Of a stretch of 64,000 nt of DNA, positions 58,342-64,000 are shown piece by piece; the first letter of the stretch is position 1; every line of letters starts with the position of its first letter. The notes below the pieces were generated by a model that saw only the letters and a program-made list of their open reading frames with translations, was not told where the DNA came from and did not search any database. A program made the position numbers and the translations under genes. The stretch comes from DASZBX01 sp035943635 (GTDB taxonomy: Bacteria; Actinomycetota; Actinomycetes; Streptomycetales; Catenulisporaceae): contig DASZBX010000124.1 in NCBI GenBank assembly GCA_035943635.1, positions 1-64,000 of the forward strand, read 5' to 3'.

Positions 58342-59094
58342 ATGGAGTTCGGGGTGCTCGGGCCGTTGTTGGTGAGCGAGGGGTCGTCGGTGCACGCGGT
58401 GAATGCGGGGAAGCAGCGGGTGCTGCTCGCAGTGCTGCTGTTGCGGGCGCGGTGGGTGGTGCAGGCGGAGCAGTTGATCGAGATGCTGTGGGACGGGCGG
58501 CCTCCGCAGAGTGCTGAGGTGACCCTGCGCAACTACGTGGTGCGGCTCCGCAAGGGCATCGGGGCGGCCGGGGCGCGGATCCGTACCTCGTCGGGCGGGT
58601 ATCTGTTCGAGGCCGCTGACGAGGAGATCGACGTGCGGAACTTCGACCGGCTTCGGGTGCGTGCGGAGCTGGCGCTGCGGGCCGGGGATGCTGAGGTGGC
58701 TGGGGGGATGCTGGATCGGGCGCTCGCGCTCTGGCGTGGGCCGGCGCTTGCGGACGTGCCCTCGGAGGCGCTGCGGCGGGACCTGTGCCCGGCGTTGGAG
58801 GAGCAGCGGTTGCACGTGGTCGAGCTCAAGTTGCAGGCCGAGTGCGCGGCGGGGCGATCGAAGGCGGCGATCCCCGAGCTGCTGCGGTTGACCGCGGCGC
58901 ACCCCTGGCGGGAGTCGTTGTGGGGGCTGCTGATGGTCGCCTACGTGCGCAGTGGCCGCCAGTCTGAGGCGCTGGCGGCCTATCGCAGAGTCCAACGGAT
59001 GCTCGCGGACGAGCTGGCCATCCGGCCGGGCGCCGAACTGGCGGCTCTCCATGCGCGGATCCTTGCCGGTGACCTGGTGCTCCAGAGCTGCTAG
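58342..59094 (+). CDS. SARP-family transcriptional activator (OmpR-type HTH plus BTAD)
   Basis: 250 residues from ATG 58342. The N-terminal winged helix (about 1-90) contains FGVLGPLLV, KQRVLLAVLLLRA and a recognition region ending in RNYVVRLRKGI. The bacterial transcriptional activation domain spans about 95-245 (NFDRLRVRAELALRAGDAEV; HPWRESLWGLLMVAYVRSGR). This short form without an NB-ARC part is typical of pathway-specific antibiotic regulators such as ActII-ORF4 and RedD. The assembly-line cluster ends 5.8 kb to the left and has no internal regulator, so this is its closest candidate activator. The stop codon lies in the adjoining MITE-like element. Confidence 0.88.
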   Translation: MEFGVLGPLLVSEGSSVHAVNAGKQRVLLAVLLLRARWVVQAEQLIEMLWDGRPPQSAEVTLRNYVVRLRKGIGAAGARIRTSSGGYLFEAADEEIDVRNFDRLRVRAELALRAGDAEVAGGMLDRALALWRGPALADVPSEALRRDLCPALEEQRLHVVELKLQAECAAGRSKAAIPELLRLTAAHPWRESLWGLLMVAYVRSGRQSEALAAYRRVQRMLADELAIRPGAELAALHARILAGDLVLQSC

Positions 59095-59292
59095 GCAGTG
59101 TTGGGGAATGTCTCAAGGCGCGAGTCCGGTGATCGCCGTCGCCTGGCCGTACCGCACGGAACGGCGCAGACGAGCGAGTATGAGCCGTCCCGTGCGGCGC
59201 GCCCATGCTCGGCGCTGACCAGATTCGCCTCACCTACCAGCACAAACCGGCGGTCATGCCGTGGCCTTGACACATTCCCAGATACTGCCTAG
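59091..59292. mobile_element. MITE-like element of 202 bases with about 30-base imperfect terminal inverted repeats
   Basis: The left end at 59091 (CTAGGCAGT, then GGGAATGT and TCAAGGC) is matched by the right end at 59292 read on the other strand, with about 25 of 30 positions identical. CTAG flanks both ends and could be a target duplication. No transposase is encoded inside; internal reading frames look accidental. The SARP gene's TAG stop is within the left CTAG. Confidence 0.65.
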
Positions 59293-59306
59293 ATGAGCGG
59301 CCGGCC

Positions 59307-60515
59307 CTACGGAATCGCGCAGGCCGCGGCGGCGGCCTTGGCAAGCGCTGCGGCGGGTAGGACGGCGGCCTTGGCGGTCGCCGGGTCCGCGGGGTCCACC
59401 TGGATGGCGTCCGTCACGTCGGTCGGCGCGTCCCCGGCGAGGCACGCGGCGGCGACGACGAGTGTGGCCACGCCGCCCGGTGCCTGGCCCGCCCTGCCGA
59501 ACTGCCACGGTACGTTGAACCCGTCGTCGGTGGGTGACGAGCTCGGTTCGCCGATCTCGTGCCAGTCCGGCGCGGTGCCGGGTGCGTCGTTCGGGACGAA
59601 GTACGCGGCGTACCCGGTGATGCGTACGCCGGTGCCGTGGGCGCTGAGCACGGCCCAGCCGGGCACGTTCGGGTCGGCGACGATGCCGACGGAGATCGAC
59701 GTCGGTCCGGGGACCGAGCCGGGGCAGGTGTTCGGCCGCAGGGCGGCCGGGGGATTGCCGTGGATGACCGCCGAGGAGACCAGGTTGCCGCCTTCGATCT
59801 CGAACCAGCGTTCGTCGGGCAGCGGCTGGCCGACGTCGTTGCGGTCGAGGACGACCGCGCCGAGGCAGTAGCCGGTGAACTGGATCCAGCAGCTGGGCGG
59901 GAGGTTCCGGATCAGCCGCGCGGAGGTGCTCGGCCCGGTCCGCACGGCCGTCTGCGGGAGGTAGGTCTCGCCGTCGAAGGTCCCTGTTCCGGCGAACGTC
60001 GGGCAGGTGTGGTCGACGTCCGCTGTGCTCTTCGGCGCGGGGCTGTGGCCGGCCGGGTTCGAGACCACGACCGCCACCCCGGCTGTCAGCACGAGGGCGA
60101 CGCCGATCGCCGCCCGAGCCTGCCACGAACTCGGCAACCGGCGGCGGCTCGGCGGCGACCCGGGATCGGCGGGCAGGGCCGGCGCGGCCGGCTCGGCCTC
60201 AGCCACAGCCGCGTCCTCGTCCGTGCCCTGATCTGCGTCTGCGGGTACTGACAGGAGGCGGTTGACCTGCTGCCAGCGCTCCTCCCACGCGGCGGTGTCG
60301 CCGCCGCAGGCGCCGACGTAGGCCAGGGTCACGTCCAGGCTGGGGAACCGCACGCCCCCGGCCGCCTCGCCGAGCGCCGTGGTGCCGAAGCCGGCCGACT
60401 GGGCGAGGGACCGGTACGTGGGGTTACCGGCCTTCTCGCGCAGCATCCGCAGGTCGTGGGCGAACTCCTGCACGGGGCCCGCAGTCGGATCCACGGGCCG
60501 CGGTTTGCGGGCCAT
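59307..60515 (-). CDS. Membrane-anchored XRE-type helix-turn-helix protein
   Basis: 402 residues, ATG 60515 with GAGGAG upstream. The N-terminal XRE domain (about 15-90) includes FAHDLRMLREKAGNPTYRSL and SLDVTLAYVGACGGD. An acidic/Pro linker precedes one membrane helix (about 132-152, ARAAIGVALVLTAGVAVVVS). A long extracellular part has two Cys-containing blocks (DHTCPTFAGTGTFDGETYLP and CWIQFTGYCLGAVVLDRNDV) suggestive of an SH3-like fold, ending in an Ala-rich tail. Such proteins may couple wall sensing to DNA binding, like RodZ-type architecture. Targets are unknown. It is divergent from the SapA-like genes. Confidence 0.75.
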   Translation of the reverse strand: MARKPRPVDPTAGPVQEFAHDLRMLREKAGNPTYRSLAQSAGFGTTALGEAAGGVRFPSLDVTLAYVGACGGDTAAWEERWQQVNRLLSVPADADQGTDEDAAVAEAEPAAPALPADPGSPPSRRRLPSSWQARAAIGVALVLTAGVAVVVSNPAGHSPAPKSTADVDHTCPTFAGTGTFDGETYLPQTAVRTGPSTSARLIRNLPPSCWIQFTGYCLGAVVLDRNDVGQPLPDERWFEIEGGNLVSSAVIHGNPPAALRPNTCPGSVPGPTSISVGIVADPNVPGWAVLSAHGTGVRITGYAAYFVPNDAPGTAPDWHEIGEPSSSPTDDGFNVPWQFGRAGQAPGGVATLVVAAACLAGDAPTDVTDAIQVDPADPATAKAAVLPAAALAKAAAAACAIP

Positions 60516-60680
60516 CTTGCTCCTCGTCGTCAGTGTGCTCTCTTCAGGTAATCCTAAGGGTTCTGTCTCGGCCCGGGTTGATCAGGCATCGAAGGCCTGC
60601 GCTACCCGCGCGCTACCTGGGCGCTACAACCGGGATCCATCGTGTGAACGGTGGGAGCCACTCGAAACAGGAGGGACTGG

Positions 60681-61127
60681 GTGAGGGTGAACAGGAATCG
60701 GATCATGCGGGCCGTGCTCTCGGCCGTGGTGGTCGCCGGGACGGCCGGGGGTCTCGGCGTGGTCGGCGCGGGCGGCGCGAGCGCGTCATCACCGTGCTCG
60801 GGGACCTTGGTGTGGGGGCCGACGCCGTTCTACGGCGAGGGCGCGTACTCGAACACGGTGGTCGCGTACGTGGACACGTATTGGGACGGATCGTCCAATT
60901 GCGAGGTGGCGTACAAGAACGTGTTCGTCGGGGAGGCGACGCGGATGGACCTGACGATCTGGACGAACTACGGGAGCACCGACGATCCGGGCAACTGGAA
61001 GTACTACGCGGGGCCGGTGAGCGAGCCCGGGGCCGGCTCCTGCGTCTGGGAGGAAGTCGACATGTGGGATCCGAGCGGTCACGAGATCGCCCAGGAATAC
61101 GACAACAGTCCGCACAGCTGCGGCTGA
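60681..61127 (+). CDS. Secreted small protein, diverged SapA-like paralogue
   Basis: 148 residues; GTG 60681 with GGAGG upstream (a second GTG is six bases on). Signal peptide: basic N-terminus, hydrophobic AVLSAVVVAGTAGGLGVVGA, Ala-x-Ala cleavage. The mature part has the NCEVAYKNVFVGEAT, WKYYAGPVSEP and SCVWEEVDMW segments that parallel its two downstream neighbours, but it lacks their ICGSGY start. Four or more cysteines suggest disulfides. Related to spore-associated protein A of Streptomyces; surface or spore role inferred only. Confidence 0.75.
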   Translation: MRVNRNRIMRAVLSAVVVAGTAGGLGVVGAGGASASSPCSGTLVWGPTPFYGEGAYSNTVVAYVDTYWDGSSNCEVAYKNVFVGEATRMDLTIWTNYGSTDDPGNWKYYAGPVSEPGAGSCVWEEVDMWDPSGHEIAQEYDNSPHSCG

Positions 61128-61141
61128 TGGAGGGGAAGACC

Positions 61142-61591
61142 ATGAAGACTGGTAAGCGCGCCAAGGCACTGGTCCTGGTCGGCACGCTCGCGGCGGCCGC
61201 CGCGGTCGTCGCCGGCGCCGGACCGGCCCAGGCCGACAGTTCGGCCTCGTACGCCGCGTCGATCTGCGGCTCGGGCTACTCGCCGGACGCCGCGTACGGG
61301 GCCGCGTCCGGACTGCAGGGCGGGACCATCTATGTGTCCTACAACGGTTCGACCGACTGCGCGGTGCTGATCAAGACCTCGTACGTCGGCACACCGACCG
61401 AGACGTGGGTCTACATCGCGCTGGATTCGAGCGGGACCGGCGGGTACGGCGGGAACGACGGCCCGCGGGACGACGGGAACTTCAGTTCGTACGCCGGACC
61501 GGTGTACGTGTACGCGCCGCACACCTGCATCGAGGTAGCCGGCGGCACTGTGTACGACGAGATCTGGGAATACCCGGTTCTCTGCGGCTAG
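61142..61591 (+). CDS. Spore-associated protein A-like secreted protein (copy 2)
   Basis: 149 residues; ATG 61142 with GGAGGGG upstream, 14 bases after the previous stop. Signal peptide (LVLVGTLAAAAAVVAGAGPA, cleavage after AQA). The mature protein begins SASYAASICGSGYSPD and continues with GGTIYVSYNGSTDCAVLIKT, SSYAGPVYVYAPHTCIEVAG, the SapA-like pattern (ICGSGY, central Cys, YAGPV, CI). SapA coats Streptomyces spores. The protein is likely a stable, disulfide-bonded extracellular protein made with its two neighbours. Confidence 0.82.
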   Translation: MKTGKRAKALVLVGTLAAAAAVVAGAGPAQADSSASYAASICGSGYSPDAAYGAASGLQGGTIYVSYNGSTDCAVLIKTSYVGTPTETWVYIALDSSGTGGYGGNDGPRDDGNFSSYAGPVYVYAPHTCIEVAGGTVYDEIWEYPVLCG

Positions 61592-61608
61592 ACGGAAGGC
61601 TCTCTGAC

Positions 61609-62067
61609 ATGAACTCTCGGATCAAGCGCATCGTCACCACCACCGCGGCCACGACTGTGGGCCTCGCGGGCCTGTTGTTCGTGGGTGCCGGGCCGGCCGC
61701 GGCCGCCTCCGCGTCCCAGGCCGCGGCGATCTGCGGCTCGGGGTACACCCCGCTGAACTCGTATGGGTATGGAGTGGGGCCGCTGGACTCTCCCGTCTCG
61801 ATCATCTACGTCTCGTACAAAAACGGTACCGACTGCGTCGTGAACATCAAGGTCGCGGACGTGGGCACGCCGACCGCGATGTACACCTACGTCAACGGGC
61901 CGAACGCCTCATGGGGTGGCAACGCGGACGACGGCTCCGAGGACGTCGGGTCGTACAGCTACTACGCAGGGCCGGTCTATACCTACGCCCCGAGCGAATG
62001 CATCTACTGGGGCGGCGGCTTCAACGCCACCTTCACCGACGACTACGGCCCGGGGTACTGCAAATAG
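61609..62067 (+). CDS. Spore-associated protein A-like secreted protein (copy 3)
   Basis: 152 residues; ATG 61609, 17 bases after copy 2, so the three genes form one unit. Signal peptide (TTVGLAGLLFVGAGPAAAAS). The mature region AAAICGSGYTPLNSYGYG, IIYVSYKNGTDCVVNIKVAD, SYYAGPVYTYAPSECIYWGG matches SapA-like proteins even better than copy 2. Followed directly by a hairpin terminator. Confidence 0.85.
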   Translation: MNSRIKRIVTTTAATTVGLAGLLFVGAGPAAAASASQAAAICGSGYTPLNSYGYGVGPLDSPVSIIYVSYKNGTDCVVNIKVADVGTPTAMYTYVNGPNASWGGNADDGSEDVGSYSYYAGPVYTYAPSECIYWGGGFNATFTDDYGPGYCK

Positions 62068-62385
62068 TCACGACGCCGTGCCCGGAGCGAGGGCTTCGGG
62101 CACGGCCTGACCCCGCCCCAGGGTGCTCTCCCGGAGGATCAGTTCCAGAGGATGGCGATGGCGATATCCGAATTCAGGATTCTCGTTGAGCTGAATCCGG
62201 GTGTCGTCGGCGGCCATCTGCTCCACCGGGAAGCGCATGGTGGACAGCGGCGGGTTGGCGCAGACGGCGGCGATGCTGTCGTCGAAGCCGATGACGGCGA
62301 CGTCGTCGGGGACGCGGCGGCCGGCGGCGGTGATCGCCTGGACGGCTCCGGCGGCCATCGGGATTGTCAAGATAACGGCTCAGTC
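62068..62385 (-). pseudogene. LacI-family regulator remnant (C-terminal fragment)
   Basis: The minus strand encodes the end of a LacI/GalR effector domain: MAAGAVQAITAAGRRVPDDV, then AVIGFDDSIAAVCANPPLST and LELILRESTLG. The normal start of this block (AxxAANDxMA) is corrupted to AVILTIPMA, and a stop codon lies immediately upstream. About 250 residues, including the DNA-binding domain, are missing. It is not a functional regulator. Confidence 0.7.
62075..62106. terminator. 10-bp perfect hairpin after the SapA-like genes
   Basis: GCCGTGCCCG (62075-62084) and CGGGCACGGC (62097-62106) pair around a 12-base loop, 8 bases after the last SapA-like stop. It also overlaps the end of the LacI remnant on the other strand. 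Confidence 0.6.
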
Positions 62386-62529
62386 GCACATTGGGTGGTA
62401 ACCGTGGTCGCAGACTTCGGGTACCCTGCCACTGCGCTCGAAGCCATCCTCAATGCTCTGCCTTTCATGACTCTCCGTTACCACTGGAAGTGCGACAGGG
62501 CCGAAAACCCTACCGTCCCGGAAGGTGCG

Positions 62530-62770
62530 GGTGAGTCAGGCGTCGATGTCCAGCCCGGAGGCGGTGCGCGGGCGGACGGGTTGGCCGCCGACCGGGTACA
62601 GGCGGGGGAGTCGGTGGCCCGGGAGCGCGGGATCGGCCTGAGCGTGGACGCGCCGGAACCGGCTACGGCTTTCCTCAGATCCGGGGGCCTGGCGCAGTTG
62701 CTCGACAGACTGCTGGCCAAAGCCCTGGAGGCGGCGCCGGACGGCGGAAGGGGGCGGATCGAGTCCGGCT
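62530..62770 (+). pseudogene. Histidine-kinase-like remnant
   Basis: An open stretch reads RVQAGESVARERGIGLSVDA and then GGLAQLLDRLLAKALEAAPD. This matches the start of a sensor-kinase ATPase domain (the N-box usually reads LDNLLDNAL), with the key Asn residues replaced. No phosphoacceptor domain, G-boxes or membrane part are present. A decayed fragment beside the LacI remnant. Confidence 0.45.
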
Positions 62771-62800
62771 GCGGTCTGCGGGCCTTGCGGGGCATGGTCC

Positions 62801-62836
62801 GGCGCGTGACACCCCCCACATCGGGTGTCACGCGCC
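62801..62836. terminator. 14-bp perfect hairpin terminator
   Basis: GGCGCGTGACACCC (62801-62814) and GGGTGTCACGCGCC (62823-62836) with an 8-base loop. Very stable, at the 3' side of the minus-strand Ig-domain gene; it probably stops transcription from both sides. Confidence 0.7.
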
Positions 62837-62841
62837 GGTGG

Positions 62842-62874
62842 TCAGCCGGCCGATTGCTCCGATCAGCCGGCTGA
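62842..62874. terminator. 9-bp hairpin next to the terminator at 62801
   Basis: TCAGCCGGC (62842-62850) and GCCGGCTGA (62866-62874) pair around 15 bases, 17 bases beyond the stop of the minus-strand gene. Probably the first of two tandem terminators for it. Confidence 0.5.
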
Positions 62875-62890
62875 TGGCTCTTGCCGTGCG

Positions 62891-64000
62891 CTAGTTGACG
62901 TTCAGCGCGTTGTCGTCGTCCACGAAGGAGGTCTGTAGGGAGGAGTTCTCCTTGCCGGTGAACTTCAGCGTGACGGTCTGGCCGATGTACGGGGCCAGGC
63001 TGTAGGAGTGCTGGGTGTAACCGGTGTTGTGGTTCAGATTCGAGAACGTCGCCAGGGTACCGAGCACCGTGCCGCCGGAGTTCAGGACCTGGACCGTGAG
63101 GGTGTCATGTGTGGAGGTGGTGGTCGTCTCGGCCGTGTCGATGTGCAGCCAGAACGAGAAGGTCGCGGTCTTGCACGTCGACGGGATCGTGACGGACTGG
63201 GCGAGGGTGTCGGTGTGGGTGGTGCCGTAGCCATCGAGCCAGGCCAGGTACGATCCGCTGTGGGCGGCCTCGCCGGCGGAGCTGTCGTTGAGCACACCGG
63301 CCGTCGAGGTCCACGGCGTGATCGCGCCGGTCTCGAAGCCCGGGTTGCCGATCAGCTGGGCCGCGGTGCATCCGCCACCGCCGCCCGAGGTGCTGATGGT
63401 CCAGGTGAACGAGGCTGATCCGGTGGCGCCGGTGGTGTCCTTGGCGGTCGCGGTCACCGTGTAGGTGCCGGCGGTGGTCGGGGTGCCGGAGATCAGGCCG
63501 CTGGTCGAGATGGACAGGCCGGCCGGCAGGCCGGCGGCCGAGTAGGTCAGGGTCTGGCCGGAGGCCGAGTCGGTTGCCGAGATCTGGAGCGAGACGGCCG
63601 TGCCGACGGTGCCGGTCTTGCTGCCCGGGTTGGTCACGGTCACGGTGTTGCCGCCGCCGCCGGGATTCGTGACGATCGGGTGGGACACCTCGCAACCGCC
63701 CGCGCCGCTGTTGAAGTCGTTGGCGTAGGTCGATTGGACCGCGAACGTGCCAGTGGTCAGCGAGAGGTTCTGCGAGGCGCCCTGGCCGGAGGAGATCCAG
63801 GCGCACAGGTCGCCGTTCTCCTCGCCGCCGGAGTTCGTCCAGCCTCCGGCCGGGTTCTGGTCGGTGATGGTCTCGGCGTATTCGTGCCCGTTGACGATGG
63901 AGAAGCCGTCGAGCGTGCCGGGCGAGTTGACGAAGCCCTGGCCGCAGCCGGAACCCTGGTCGGCCACGTACGGCATGTTGGTGAAGGCGATGTCACCGTA
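62891..64000 (-). CDS. Secreted Ig-domain protein with metallopeptidase-like fragment, 5' end outside the window
   Basis: About 369 codons are present, and the frame continues past base 64000 (YGDIAFTNMPYVADQGSGCG), so the N-terminus and signal are missing. The first part has VNGHEYAETITDQNPAGGWT followed by GGEENGDLCAWI. HEYAE is an HExxE-like metal site, and this block occurs at the end of putative secreted proteases. Next is a He_PIG-type Ig domain (about 105-195, GTVGTAVSLQISATDSASGQ). Last is a lectin-like beta-sandwich (about 205-361, GNPGFETGAITPWTS, TKLKF-like strands, ending FVDDDNALNVN). Protease activity is inferred. Confidence 0.7.
   Translation of the reverse strand, partial: YGDIAFTNMPYVADQGSGCGQGFVNSPGTLDGFSIVNGHEYAETITDQNPAGGWTNSGGEENGDLCAWISSGQGASQNLSLTTGTFAVQSTYANDFNSGAGGCEVSHPIVTNPGGGGNTVTVTNPGSKTGTVGTAVSLQISATDSASGQTLTYSAAGLPAGLSISTSGLISGTPTTAGTYTVTATAKDTTGATGSASFTWTISTSGGGGGCTAAQLIGNPGFETGAITPWTSTAGVLNDSSAGEAAHSGSYLAWLDGYGTTHTDTLAQSVTIPSTCKTATFSFWLHIDTAETTTTSTHDTLTVQVLNSGGTVLGTLATFSNLNHNTGYTQHSYSLAPYIGQTVTLKFTGKENSSLQTSFVDDDNALNVN

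Overview
The window is about 70% G+C with actinomycete-style genes: strong third-position GC, GTG starts, ATGA/GTGA stop-start overlaps, spore-associated secreted proteins, a SARP regulator and an NmtR/P1B-4 ATPase metal-efflux pair. It looks like a filamentous actinomycete (Streptomycetales or Catenulisporales type). The species cannot be named from the sequence alone.

Left flank (1-10.9 kb): a partial DoxX membrane protein, a DosR-type palindrome, a PRC-barrel protein and a two-domain universal stress protein. A three-gene minus-strand sugar operon follows (GT4 glycosyltransferase, alpha/alpha-barrel protein, GH130). Next come a glycoside-hydrolase remnant, an FAD amine-oxidase-type dehydrogenase, a secreted GH54-like arabinofuranosidase with six C-terminal tandem repeats, and a HEAT-repeat protein.

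Core (11.2-52.5 kb): a large biosynthetic gene cluster, almost entirely on the plus strand. Its first part is a terpenoid/tailoring block: P450, methyltransferase, polyprenyl synthase, UbiA-type membrane enzyme and a squalene-cyclase-like protein lacking DxDD. A TauD dioxygenase lies on the other strand. Then follows a chain of six genes joined by 4-bp overlaps: aminotransferase, glycosyltransferase, P450, nucleotidyltransferase, FAD epoxidase-like enzyme and P450. The second part is an assembly line. Protein A is C-A(Gly)-PCP-KS-cMT-ACP-KS-DH-KR and protein B is cMT-ACP-KS-ACP-TE. Neither has an internal AT; both are presumably loaded by a discrete malonyl-type AT-ACP protein at the end of the cluster. 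Protein C is a cis-AT PKS (KS with Ser for Cys-AT-ACP, then KS-AT-DH-vestigial ER-KR-ACP) without a TE. It is followed by a KAS III-like acyltransferase with Ser in place of Cys. The predicted product is a glycosylated, heavily oxidised polyketide-peptide-isoprenoid hybrid. I recognise no known cluster with this gene set. No transporter or regulator lies inside it.

Right flank (52.5-64 kb): a DedA and an UppP gene share 16-bp TCTACA-N4-TGTAGA operators and look like an undecaprenyl-phosphate recycling regulon. Next are an NmtR-type ArsR repressor divergent from a P1B-4 ATPase, a frameshifted [2Fe-2S] protein, a small SARP regulator whose stop codon lies in a MITE-like element, a membrane-anchored XRE protein and three tandem secreted SapA-like proteins. 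After remnants of a LacI regulator and a histidine kinase, the window ends in the C-terminal part of a secreted Ig-domain protein. I saw no rRNA, tRNA or CRISPR array.
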